A stretch of DNA of 12,290 nt from Erysipelotrichaceae bacterium UBA6182 (GTDB taxonomy: Bacteria > Bacillota_I > Bacilli_A > Erysipelotrichales > Erysipelotrichaceae): contig DITO01000241.1 of the NCBI GenBank assembly GCA_002422065.1, positions 1-12,290 on the forward strand, written 5' to 3'. The notes beneath the pieces are model-generated. The model saw only the letters and a program-made list of their open reading frames with translations, was not told the origin of the DNA and did no database searches. Shown piece after piece: positions 1-7,069 of this stretch. Position numbers and translations under genes: made by a program. The first letter of the stretch is position 1. Every line of letters begins with the position of its first letter.

Positions 1-1523
1 AGTGCTGTTTCCCAACCACTACCAATAAACATACGTCCTTCGTGGACTTGAATTAGTCCTGTATGAACTAAGCCATAAGTAGGTGGTGTAAGTGTTGTGA
101 TCCATTCATCATTCACATAATCGTATGCTTGAAACTTTAGTGAACGTTGAACATAAATTAACCCGTTATATAAAACTGCGAAACCTCTATCAAATCGTGT
201 ATTCGCAACTGCACCTGTACCAGTCCATGAATCAGTGGTTATATTATAAATGTATGGTGTGGTATTGATAAATGTAGTCGATGGTGTTTCTCCTTCCACA
301 AAGTAAGCGTCAACAAAAACGTACACATCATCATCAACTAAAACAGCACCTGATGAAATGCGTATTCTCACTGGTGGGTTTGCTATATTCTCATAGGTAT
401 TATCAGCAATCTTATAACGATAGGTATTATCTAGAAGTGTAGGGTCTGTAATGTTTACACCAAAAATATAGATGTAGCCATCTTTATGGACTAATCTAAA
501 CTCATTACCTGAAAATGGTAAGTTCTCAAGTGCTGTCCATTCTCTACTTAAGAGATTATACTTGAAAACAAGGTTTGAATATTGATTATCAAACGTATCA
601 TTAGGTAGCCATTCAGTGCCACCAAAAATATAAACATCACTACCAATTTGAATCCAACCATTTCTTGAATTACCAAATCTCACATTACTTGGTAACTCAC
701 CTTCAAAGTTCCAATCATTCTCGGTTGCTGTAACTAACAAATCAGTAAGTGCTTGCACGTTTTGAGCGATTGAAAGTTCTAACGCTTCTATATCTATCTC
801 ATTCTGATGTGCTAAGCCGTTCACTTGTGCTAAGTACGCTAAAATATAACGAATGTACTCATCACTAATCGTTACCGTTGAGGTTGGTCTTGGTAAATTA
901 CCTTTTTGAATCTGCATACCAACGATATTGTACTGCTTGGTTTGTACCATGTTGATTTGAGTGATTGGATTATCAATCAATGCCCATGCGTATGTATCTT
1001 CGCCACCGTCATAAGTAATCATGTAAAAACCGTATAGATTTTCACCTTCCGTTTCATAACAATATGCTACTGCGTTGCTATCGTATAATTCCTCACTTGC
1101 TGGTTCATTTAATTCTAATGCCGATACGTTTTGATACGCACCTAATAAACTGTCGCCTGCTGACTGAACTACTGTTCCTGCTAGGTTCAATGCTGAACTT
1201 CCATTTGCGTTCCATTGTAATACTTGTGGTGGCAATAATAACCAATACTTAGCAAACGTTCTTGCGACTGATTCACCATTAACTACATGCGGAACTGTAC
1301 CATTATAAATCGTTGGAAACCACTCACTTGCTGGGTATCCTTTTTGGTCTGCTTTAAAATTAACCATTACAAGATTTGTTGATACCCCATCTTCTAAATA
1401 AATCTCTAACCTATTCACATTTGACGCTGGGTGAAAATCTTGTAAACCAAACGGATCACGTTGCTGTCCGTTCTTTAAATAGTAAACTCCGCCCACTCGT
1501 TGTGTCAATCCATCTACTGCCAT
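1..1523 (-). CDS. Kelch-repeat beta-propeller tail protein, probable receptor-binding protein (C-terminus beyond window)
   Basis: The reading frame is open from the ATG at 1523 to the window edge (507 codons, no stop). Residues 1-215 are a beta-rich domain I do not recognise. Residues 220-262 look helical (from SDEYIRY through DIEALELSIAQNVQAL) and could form a stalk or trimer coiled coil. From about 269 onward there are Kelch-type blades: DVYIFGG at 296, DGYIYIFG at 348, DDVYVF at 398, NGLIYVQ at 453 and EGRMFIG at 495. Most are followed by a Tyr and then a Trp in the pattern Y-x(4-6)-W (for example YNLLSREW, YNITTDSW, YDYVNDEW). The blade pitch is about 43-55 residues, normal for Kelch; four blades are complete and a fifth is cut by the edge. 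Its position after the tail hub suggests a distal, host-binding virion protein; that role is inferred. An in-frame ATG at 1532 sits too close to the ribosome binding site, so 1523 is preferred. Confidence 0.8.
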   Translation of the reverse strand, partial: MAVDGLTQRVGGVYYLKNGQQRDPFGLQDFHPASNVNRLEIYLEDGVSTNLVMVNFKADQKGYPASEWFPTIYNGTVPHVVNGESVARTFAKYWLLLPPQVLQWNANGSSALNLAGTVVQSAGDSLLGAYQNVSALELNEPASEELYDSNAVAYCYETEGENLYGFYMITYDGGEDTYAWALIDNPITQINMVQTKQYNIVGMQIQKGNLPRPTSTVTISDEYIRYILAYLAQVNGLAHQNEIDIEALELSIAQNVQALTDLLVTATENDWNFEGELPSNVRFGNSRNGWIQIGSDVYIFGGTEWLPNDTFDNQYSNLVFKYNLLSREWTALENLPFSGNEFRLVHKDGYIYIFGVNITDPTLLDNTYRYKIADNTYENIANPPVRIRISSGAVLVDDDVYVFVDAYFVEGETPSTTFINTTPYIYNITTDSWTGTGAVANTRFDRGFAVLYNGLIYVQRSLKFQAYDYVNDEWITTLTPPTYGLVHTGLIQVHEGRMFIGSGWETA

Positions 1524-1532
1524 ATATTCCAT

Positions 1533-1541
1533 TCTCCTTCC
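1533..1541 (-). promoter_or_regulatory. Ribosome binding site of the Kelch protein gene
   Basis: The minus strand reads GGAAGGAGA, a near-perfect Shine-Dalgarno site ending 9 bases before the ATG at 1523. The in-frame ATG at 1532 directly abuts it and would have no usable spacing, so this site decides the start in favour of 1523. Confidence 0.8.
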
Positions 1542-1571
1542 ATTTCTTTATCTCGTATCATCTATTATTTT

Positions 1572-1598
1572 AAAGCGAAAAAAAGCGACTTTCACTTT
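1572..1598 (-). other. Small hairpin between the 26-codon ORF and the Kelch gene
   Basis: On the minus strand, AAAGTG (1598-1593) can pair with CGCTTT (1577-1572), with one G-U pair. Inside it, AAAG (1592-1589) pairs with CTTT (1585-1582) over a TCG loop, leaving a four-T bulge. The inner stem alone, followed by the T run at 1584-1578, resembles a weak intrinsic terminator, but the stem is short and AT-rich. It overlaps the stop codon of the small ORF. It could act as an attenuator or be chance in AT-rich DNA. Confidence 0.25.
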
Positions 1599-1672
1599 TT
1601 AAATATGAATGTTTCGTGAAAACCGCTCTTTACTTTTGGTTTGTTTGCAATACTTTGCTCTAGCGCAACCAT
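1592..1672 (-). CDS. Possible 26-residue small protein or leader peptide upstream of the Kelch gene
   Basis: ATG at 1672, TGA at 1594-1592. A good ribosome binding site, AAGGAA at 1686-1681, lies 8 bases upstream of the ATG. The predicted peptide begins MVALEQSIANKPK and ends ETFIFKK; it is basic with no obvious membrane segment. It lies about 55 bases downstream of a strong predicted promoter and about 70 bases upstream of the Kelch start, so it would be the first cistron of that transcript. I do not recognise the peptide. It might be a leader peptide, a very small virion or accessory protein, or a chance frame; the ribosome binding site plus promoter is the main argument for it. Confidence 0.45.
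   Translation of the reverse strand: MVALEQSIANKPKVKSGFHETFIFKK
1644..1655. repeat. 12-base direct repeat, copy A
   Basis: The plus strand TTTGCAATACTT at 1644-1655 is repeated exactly at 1750-1761, 106 bases away in the same orientation. This copy lies inside the 26-codon ORF. A shared exact 12-mer in a 254-base gap is unlikely by chance, even in AT-rich DNA. Confidence 0.6.
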
Positions 1673-1727
1673 ATAATCGCTTCCTTTTTAATTGTATGAA
1701 TATAATAAATGCTACTTATTTACCCTA

Positions 1728-1756
1728 ATTATACCCCTAATCACTTCATTTTGCAA
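1728..1756 (-). promoter_or_regulatory. Sigma-70/sigma-A type promoter for the Kelch gene
   Basis: On the minus strand the -35 box is TTGCAA (1756-1751, 4 of 6 matches to TTGACA). A 17-base spacer follows, then a perfect -10 box TATAAT (1733-1728). Transcription would begin around 1721, ahead of the 26-codon ORF and the Kelch gene. It sits in the only long gap of the late region apart from the one after the capsid gene. The 12-base direct repeat covers the -35 box, which could make it an operator. Confidence 0.65.
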
Positions 1757-1761
1757 TACTT
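1750..1761. repeat. 12-base direct repeat, copy B (over the -35 box)
   Basis: The plus strand TTTGCAATACTT is identical to the copy at 1644-1655. The core TTGCAA is its own reverse complement and forms the -35 hexamer of the predicted promoter. Two copies flanking a transcription start could bind a regulator cooperatively; this is inference. Confidence 0.55.
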
Positions 1762-1777
1762 GACTATGATTATTTAA

Positions 1778-2131
1778 TTAAACAATCACTTTTTTAATTG
1801 GTGAACCATCGCCCTTGTCAATTTCCATCTCAAACTTGACTTCCATATTGCTCTTAACTTGCATAATGATTCCATCTTCTTCTTGCCAAACCTTTGCTAA
1901 TTCCTTGCTGAAAAATGCAAGTTCATATTGAAACTGTTGGTCTAAAGAATAACCTAAGTCGCTTGCATAAAACTTAACAAAAGGTTTTCCATTCTCATCA
2001 CTTTTGATGTATCTAATAAAGCCTACCCATGCGTTATTATTCTTGCGATAAATATGAATGACTCCAATATTGTTATCACTTTGCTTCTTTTCTTCAAAAG
2101 CGTAATTCAACGTTTCGTTAATTAAACTCAT
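1778..2131 (-). CDS. Unrecognised 117-residue protein of the tail region
   Basis: Starts at ATG 2131 behind GGGAGA (spacer about 7) and ends in TAA. The protein is hydrophilic and mixed alpha/beta. A first half rich in aromatics (VIHIYRKNNNAWVGFIRYIK, about 24-43) is followed by a likely helix around ELAFFSKELAKVWQ (about 70-83) and a charged C-terminal strand region. There is no signal peptide or membrane segment. It is the last gene before the promoter-bearing gap and lies between the 118-residue protein and the Kelch protein. It could be a small baseplate/tail-tip component or an assembly chaperone for the adjacent receptor-binding protein, but nothing in the sequence proves either. Real gene status is well supported by length, ribosome binding site and tight spacing. 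Confidence 0.75.
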   Translation of the reverse strand: MSLINETLNYAFEEKKQSDNNIGVIHIYRKNNNAWVGFIRYIKSDENGKPFVKFYASDLGYSLDQQFQYELAFFSKELAKVWQEEDGIIMQVKSNMEVKFEMEIDKGDGSPIKKVIV

Positions 2132-2163
2132 TTTATTATCTCCCTTTTTTCTCTAATTTACTA

Positions 2164-2520
2164 TTAAGCGTCTGCAATCGTAATCGAAGCCGATGTAATA
2201 GTGATAGTTCCTGCAAAAGTAAACACTTCTGCTGTAATATCTTTCTTGTAAATTGTGTGATTTGATGGATAATCACCTTTCTGAATACGAAGATGTGCCA
2301 CCGATCCTCCTGCACCTATATTTAATACTACGTTTGAAGTAATATTCATTGTGCTTGAGGATGGCGTTCCGTACGTTGCATTTGCTGTGGTAATAACTGA
2401 AACGTCCGAATCTGTCGTATATGCACCAATTTTAATTGTAGTTCCTACACTACCTGGATTCCAATCTTTAATTGCTTGTAACATCATGTTTCTTACTGCT
2501 ACATCTGAACCTGTTGCCAT
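2164..2520 (-). CDS. Small Thr/Ala-rich beta-structure virion protein (118 residues)
   Basis: ATG at 2520 with AAAAAGGAGA just upstream (spacer about 8); ends in TAA. Residues 4-20 (GSDVAVRNMMLQAIKDW) form a probable N-terminal helix. The rest is alternating Thr/Ser/Ile/Val beta strands, ending TFAGTITITSASITIADA. The layout (helix near the N-terminus, then a compact beta sandwich with small polar residues, ending in a hydrophobic strand pair) is like the small uncharacterised phage structural proteins often found near tail-tip genes. That resemblance is an impression from pattern, not an alignment. It follows the hub gene by 67 bases, consistent with a hub- or fibre-associated component, possibly trimeric. 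Confidence 0.75.
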   Translation of the reverse strand: MATGSDVAVRNMMLQAIKDWNPGSVGTTIKIGAYTTDSDVSVITTANATYGTPSSSTMNITSNVVLNIGAGGSVAHLRIQKGDYPSNHTIYKKDITAEVFTFAGTITITSASITIADA

Positions 2521-2567
2521 AATTTTAATCTCCTTTTTCTTTATATTATTTTTTAATTATCTATTTC

Positions 2568-2582
2568 AATGCACTTAGCATT
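2568..2582 (-). other. Short palindrome after the hub gene
   Basis: AATGC and GCATT flank a 5-base loop just after the TAG of the hub gene. The 5-bp stem has no T run after it, so it is not a convincing terminator. Noted as the only structure seen in this 67-base gap. Confidence 0.2.
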
Positions 2583-2587
2583 AAGAC

Positions 2588-5500
2588 CTACTGAACTGCT
2601 TCGTAATAATAAGTCGCACAAGGTGTTTCATCGCTTCTTATTACTCTCACTCTAAATATTGTTCCAATAGCATATCCAGATGGTGGATACTCAATCATTA
2701 ACCAATCTCTAATTACACTCGCACTTCTACAATCCATATCACCTGTTGGATAATTCTCACTTGGTGATGTTGATGTAGTTGATGTTTGTTGCCAATTTGA
2801 TGGTGGATTAGTAGCCTTAGAATATTGAATATTATATTCCATTTCTAACGTAGATGCTAATGTTTGATTCACATTCTTTAGAAATAATAATGTAAAGCCC
2901 AGATCCATTTCTGAATTGATTTCATTATTTCCTTGTTTTGAATATGCCACATCATATGTCATTGAATAACCATGATTGAGAACTTGTCCTATATTCTTGT
3001 TAAATGCTAAGTTGTAATTTGTTGTGAAAACTGTGTTTATTGTTTGTCCAATATTCTTAGATTTTCTATGTTGCAAATCATAAGTTGTGCTAAATTGTGC
3101 TGACATTGACTGTTGAATATTCTTTGTAGTAATAATATTGAACGACATCATCATTTCACTATCAAGGTTGATTCCTTTTTGAACATCAAACTCGAATTCA
3201 CCGCTCATTGTATATCCTAAATTGATAGTGTTTCCTACATCTTTAGAACGATAATAGTCCATTTCATAACTCATTAGAAAACTCAAATTGATGGTTAATG
3301 GTACACTCTCGTTCACATAAAACTCGATATTTCCTATGAATGAATATTCTCCATTAACCGTTTGCTCAACCTCTCTACCTCTTACATATGTGAAATTAGC
3401 ACTTAAATCATATTGATTGTCTAATGATAACCAAGATTCTCTTAATGAACGGTCGCCTATTTCATTAACTCCAGGTCTTACATGTCTATTGATAAACTTA
3501 ACTCCATTGATATTTTCATTACAAGCAATCAATAATTCAATTTGATTGTTGTCATTATTTGGTATTCCTATTGCCCATGAGGTTCTAAACATCAACGGTA
3601 TCCCAATGAATCTAACACTATTTGTTACGCTATCATACTCAATATTTCCATTATTTTCATAAAAGTTATCCTTCAATACATATGAATTTGAGTAACCTTC
3701 TTTAACGTATAAATCATCGAACATGTCATATGTAGTGCCGTTTTGATATGTGTATAAGACTGCATGTTTTAATAGATCATGTTCTCTTACTAAATAATTA
3801 TCAGTGAAAAACTTGATACCAAACACATATAGACCTACATAATACGATAACACATTAAGTCCATATGATAGTGCTGTGTTTGTCATAGGGTCTTTATTCC
3901 AAACCAACGGGTGTTCAAATGGTTCATTTAATTGATACATACCGCACCAAAAGTAAGTGTTTGCTAAGAAACTTGATTGAAAAGCGACTGCGTTGTTTTC
4001 GACAAGTGGATAAGATAAATCATCTCCACTATCGTAAATCATGTCTTTCATAATCGCAAAACCAAATCTAGAGAATCTACCTTTATTGTCGGTGTATCTT
4101 ACTGCGTCATTGTAATAAGTCGTTACATTATTATGTGTTTTACTAATCAGTCTATCTCCAGCAATTTGATTGTTTGCAAATCCAAAAGTGAAGATAAATC
4201 CACCTTTGATACCTCTTGCCGTTACTGGTGTCGATATAAACCTTGCTATGTTATCCCCTGCTTCATCAAACTGTTCTAACATGCCATCGGTTCTAATCAA
4301 TGCTACGGATACGCTTTGTTTCTTAGGTAAATTATATTCTCCACCTAATAGTATCTCTACAATCTTCCTAACTGTTCTATCATTGCTATATATCTTAGTT
4401 GATTGGTCGTTTATATTGGTTGACATATCATTAGGTGGTATTGCAATTAGATAATCGCCATAATACTCATGTCTATCTAAAACTGTTTTAGCAAAATTAT
4501 CAAACGGACGATATTTTTGGTTTACGAATGTTGCTTGCTGAATACGATTATGGTATCTCGTTACATGATAGGTTGCTATTGCATAATCATTGAACCAATG
4601 TGTGTCGATTTGCGTAACGGTGTATTTGTTGACATCTTTTTGACCTACTTGATAAAACTCCCCTAGTGTCGTATGCTTCTTAGAAAATGAGAATGTTACG
4701 TTACCTGTTCTTTGTAAATCACCATAACCTTTTTTAGACTGTCTAACAATATTGACTAGTGATTCTTCTTGGTTTTGTCGCATTTCAGAATAGAAACTAA
4801 CTTGCTCTAAATCTTCTTTATCTTGCTTAATTACTAATCTTTCATCGGTAATATACTCAACTCTAAATCTCCAATCACGATACTCATTTGTTGATGGTAA
4901 ATCAACTATAATTTCCATGTTACCTGAGAATGTTCCACCCACTAATATCGGTACTGGTAAATTAAGCATTACCTTTTCATATACCGCCATTAAAACTACG
5001 TTTCTAATTAAATTATCTTGGAATACCAAACCAAATATGTCCGATATTCTAATTTCAGTATCTCCAATATTCCATTGAATATTTTCAACACGCCAATTTC
5101 TTAACCCTAATTCGTTATCGAATATAGGTCTTGACTGTATGGTTGGGAAATCTTCGGTAATTTCTTTTAATCTCCATTCTTCCGCATTAACCCATCTTGG
5201 TGTAATATCTAAATCATAATTTGTCCAATCAATAAGTGTCGCAACCCCACCAGCCACTACTCTTATTCTTGGAACTTTGACTATCATGTTGGTTGGCATA
5301 TACAATGGTGAACGTTCAGGTAACTTAATTGTGAAATTGTTTGCTGTTAATTGAACATCTGCTGAACGCACTTGTTGATAACCACTATGAGATGGTGTTA
5401 CAAGTGATTTGTCATCTAAATCGTTTGCTAAACCTTGTGTGATGTTTTGATAATTTCTTGTGCCTATTTGATTCGTGTTTTGTTCGCTTGCAAACCCTAC

Positions 5501-6553
5501 AACATCTTCAATTTGAAAACTACCTCTATCTAAGTTGTACTGTTCAAGCGTTAATAAATCTAATTCTTCACCTCTTATAAGTCTTGGTAATGAGTTGATA
5601 AACGATAATGTATAAATCAACATTTGTCTTGCAGTCGCATTTGACATGTAAATTTGAGGTGCTTGAGTGTTTTTTAATAAATCTTCATACTGCGGATCAA
5701 TATCAAATATTCTCGTTGATTCATAATATCTTGTATCTTCTATACCGCCAAACTTACTGATACAATCTCTAATCTCACTAACCACATCCCACATAGATAA
5801 CTCATTAGAATCAATGGCTTCAACGTAGAATGTAAACACTTCATTAAATCCCACACTGTAACTATATCCTTCTGTGCCATCAGCGATGAACCCATATTTG
5901 ATTTGCCACTGTCCTTTTGGAAATACCCATGTCGCAGGATCATTTGAAAGTACATGTGGTGATGTTCCACTAATTAAAGGTGCGTTGGTTGTTATAACAC
6001 TTGGTGTTCTCTTATAACCAGATGGTTCAGATCCTGACGCAACATATGCTTCATACACTTGTTTAAATGTGATTTCGCTATTTGCTTTTATAGATTGATT
6101 GATTGGTAAGTTTTCTAACGTAACTCTTGAAAACCATTGAGTGTTAGAACTTGATGTAATAATATGATTATAAAATGGTGCTTGAATATTTCTTATAATC
6201 GATCTCGATTTCGCTAACTGTCTAACTAAGTAATAATCTAACTTAGCGGTGTACTCAATAGCACTCACATTGTGTTGATAATACCCATAAACTCCGACCG
6301 CTTCTGGTCTATCGCTATAAATAATAAACTCATAATTTTTAACTGCAATAGGCGTTCTATTCAAATAACTAGCGATTTCAGTAATCTCAATATTTACCAT
6401 AGAAAACATCTTGTATGGCTTATCATTAAGATAGGAAAATGGTATTGTCAACTTTGCTTCATCTAATGCTTCTTCCCATTTTCTAGATGTTGAGAAACCC
6501 ATTTCAACATTTACTTTTTCATTGTCTATTGTAAAATCATATAAAAATGGCAT
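2588..6553 (-). CDS. Large tail hub/tip protein with C-terminal beta-strand repeats (1321 residues)
   Basis: ATG at 6553 behind AAAGGGGG (spacer about 9); ends in TAG. The N-terminal part looks like a tail-hub domain: a beta-rich start (MPFLYDFTIDNEKVNVEMGF), then YYQHNVSAIEYTAKLDYYLV near residue 91, resembling the H-x-I-x-x-I-E-x-x-x-x-L-E signature of Gram-positive phage hub proteins. Further beta-rich modules include one at about 773-800 with IKGGFIFTFGFANNQIAG. Residues 1062-1246 contain about nine units of 18-23 residues. A Ser/Thr-rich linker follows (about 1252-1268), then a roughly 50-residue C-terminal domain with Cys1275 and Cys1312. It is by far the largest gene and lies between the tail-completion genes and the probable receptor-binding protein. 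The likely role is the distal tail hub that carries the fibres; a combined hub and spike is also possible. No lysozyme or peptidase motif was seen. Confidence 0.75.
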   Translation of the reverse strand: MPFLYDFTIDNEKVNVEMGFSTSRKWEEALDEAKLTIPFSYLNDKPYKMFSMVNIEITEIASYLNRTPIAVKNYEFIIYSDRPEAVGVYGYYQHNVSAIEYTAKLDYYLVRQLAKSRSIIRNIQAPFYNHIITSSSNTQWFSRVTLENLPINQSIKANSEITFKQVYEAYVASGSEPSGYKRTPSVITTNAPLISGTSPHVLSNDPATWVFPKGQWQIKYGFIADGTEGYSYSVGFNEVFTFYVEAIDSNELSMWDVVSEIRDCISKFGGIEDTRYYESTRIFDIDPQYEDLLKNTQAPQIYMSNATARQMLIYTLSFINSLPRLIRGEELDLLTLEQYNLDRGSFQIEDVVGFASEQNTNQIGTRNYQNITQGLANDLDDKSLVTPSHSGYQQVRSADVQLTANNFTIKLPERSPLYMPTNMIVKVPRIRVVAGGVATLIDWTNYDLDITPRWVNAEEWRLKEITEDFPTIQSRPIFDNELGLRNWRVENIQWNIGDTEIRISDIFGLVFQDNLIRNVVLMAVYEKVMLNLPVPILVGGTFSGNMEIIVDLPSTNEYRDWRFRVEYITDERLVIKQDKEDLEQVSFYSEMRQNQEESLVNIVRQSKKGYGDLQRTGNVTFSFSKKHTTLGEFYQVGQKDVNKYTVTQIDTHWFNDYAIATYHVTRYHNRIQQATFVNQKYRPFDNFAKTVLDRHEYYGDYLIAIPPNDMSTNINDQSTKIYSNDRTVRKIVEILLGGEYNLPKKQSVSVALIRTDGMLEQFDEAGDNIARFISTPVTARGIKGGFIFTFGFANNQIAGDRLISKTHNNVTTYYNDAVRYTDNKGRFSRFGFAIMKDMIYDSGDDLSYPLVENNAVAFQSSFLANTYFWCGMYQLNEPFEHPLVWNKDPMTNTALSYGLNVLSYYVGLYVFGIKFFTDNYLVREHDLLKHAVLYTYQNGTTYDMFDDLYVKEGYSNSYVLKDNFYENNGNIEYDSVTNSVRFIGIPLMFRTSWAIGIPNNDNNQIELLIACNENINGVKFINRHVRPGVNEIGDRSLRESWLSLDNQYDLSANFTYVRGREVEQTVNGEYSFIGNIEFYVNESVPLTINLSFLMSYEMDYYRSKDVGNTINLGYTMSGEFEFDVQKGINLDSEMMMSFNIITTKNIQQSMSAQFSTTYDLQHRKSKNIGQTINTVFTTNYNLAFNKNIGQVLNHGYSMTYDVAYSKQGNNEINSEMDLGFTLLFLKNVNQTLASTLEMEYNIQYSKATNPPSNWQQTSTTSTSPSENYPTGDMDCRSASVIRDWLMIEYPPSGYAIGTIFRVRVIRSDETPCATYYYEAVQ
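2816..3370 (-). repeat. Coding repeats: about nine beta-strand-like units in the hub protein
   Basis: Residues 1062-1246 of the hub protein form units of 18-23 residues with approximate consensus N-[IV]-x-Q-x-[IL]-N-x-x-[FY]-x-M-x-Y-[DN]-[LIV]-x-[FY]-x-K. Clear members start with DVGNTINLGYTMSGEFEF, NIQQSMSAQFSTTYDLQ, NIGQTINTVFTTNYNLAF, NIGQVLNHGYSMTYDVAY and NVNQTLASTLEMEYNIQY. Nucleotide similarity is partial: the plus strand has AATATTCTT-like words at the unit joints. The repeats are therefore diverged rather than freshly duplicated. The pattern suggests one beta hairpin per unit, stacked as a shaft or sheet. Confidence 0.75.
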
Positions 6554-6590
6554 TTAAGGTTTCCCCCTTTCATAAGGTTATAAACATCTA

Positions 6591-7067
6591 CTATCCAAAA
6601 CTGTTTTTCTCGTTATCAATATTTCTTGAATAAAGATTCCTACCATATTCTAACATGTTATTTTGTCGTCTAACTCTTGGTCGATTATAGAGTAAATTAT
6701 CAAAACCTGCTTTGATTAACGAACCACCAAAAGTGGTATATGCTTTCCATGTTGCACTCATGTTTGCTGCTAACATATCTTCACCGCTATGTGCTTGATA
6801 TATACCTATACCAAATTGTGCTACCTTATTAACTGCCTGTGCAGCAGCCATAACTTTACTCATTCCTGGAATTAACATCATACCTGGCTTAACATTACCT
6901 GATGTAATAAATGATGATATTGCTGAATATTTAATGCTTGTTTTCTTTGCAATCTTATTAACGTGTGCTGACTGACCTGCACTTAGGGTTTGCTTGGCTC
7001 TATCGGTTTGACCGCCACCACCTTTAGCATTACCTCTTAAATAAACATCTACTCCAATACTTGCCAT
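6591..7067 (-). CDS. Small Gly/Ala-rich tail-region protein (158 residues), possible short tape-measure or hub plug
   Basis: ATG at 7067, 2 bases after the TAA of the 352-residue gene, with GGGTGGTG as ribosome binding site; ends in TAG. The N-terminus is Gly-rich and basic (RGNAKGGGGQTDRAK). A mildly hydrophobic Ala/Met-rich central part follows (about 62-115, including MSKVMAAAQAVNKVAQFGIG). The C-terminus is rich in Arg and Asn (YNRPRVRRQNNMLEYGRNLY). There is no clear signal peptide. It occupies the slot directly before the hub where siphoviruses normally encode a long tape-measure protein, but it is far shorter than such proteins and lacks long coiled coil. A short tape measure, an internal plug or a hub chaperone are the options; I do not recognise the family. 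Confidence 0.7.
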   Translation of the reverse strand: MASIGVDVYLRGNAKGGGGQTDRAKQTLSAGQSAHVNKIAKKTSIKYSAISSFITSGNVKPGMMLIPGMSKVMAAAQAVNKVAQFGIGIYQAHSGEDMLAANMSATWKAYTTFGGSLIKAGFDNLLYNRPRVRRQNNMLEYGRNLYSRNIDNEKNSFG

Positions 7068-7069
7068 GA

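Noticed and set aside
1064..1573. Two plus-strand open frames (1064-1252 and 1376-1573)
   Set aside because: They lie opposite the Kelch gene, have no ribosome binding site and have low-complexity Leu/His-rich translations typical of antisense shadows.
2540..2569. Promoter-like TTGAAA-(18)-TATAAA upstream of the 118-residue gene
   Set aside because: The transcription start would fall in or next to the ribosome binding site, and such words are common in this AT-rich gap; not convincing.
4170..4454. Plus-strand open frame of 94 codons inside the hub gene
   Set aside because: Antisense to a long continuous gene, no ribosome binding site, no recognisable protein; likewise the plus-strand frames at 2351-2578, 6272-6466 and 8997-9179.
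5740..5970. 76-codon minus-strand frame inside the hub gene in another frame
   Set aside because: Internal to the hub gene with no ribosome binding site seen; the main frame is uninterrupted across it, so neither a frameshift nor an extra gene is supported.
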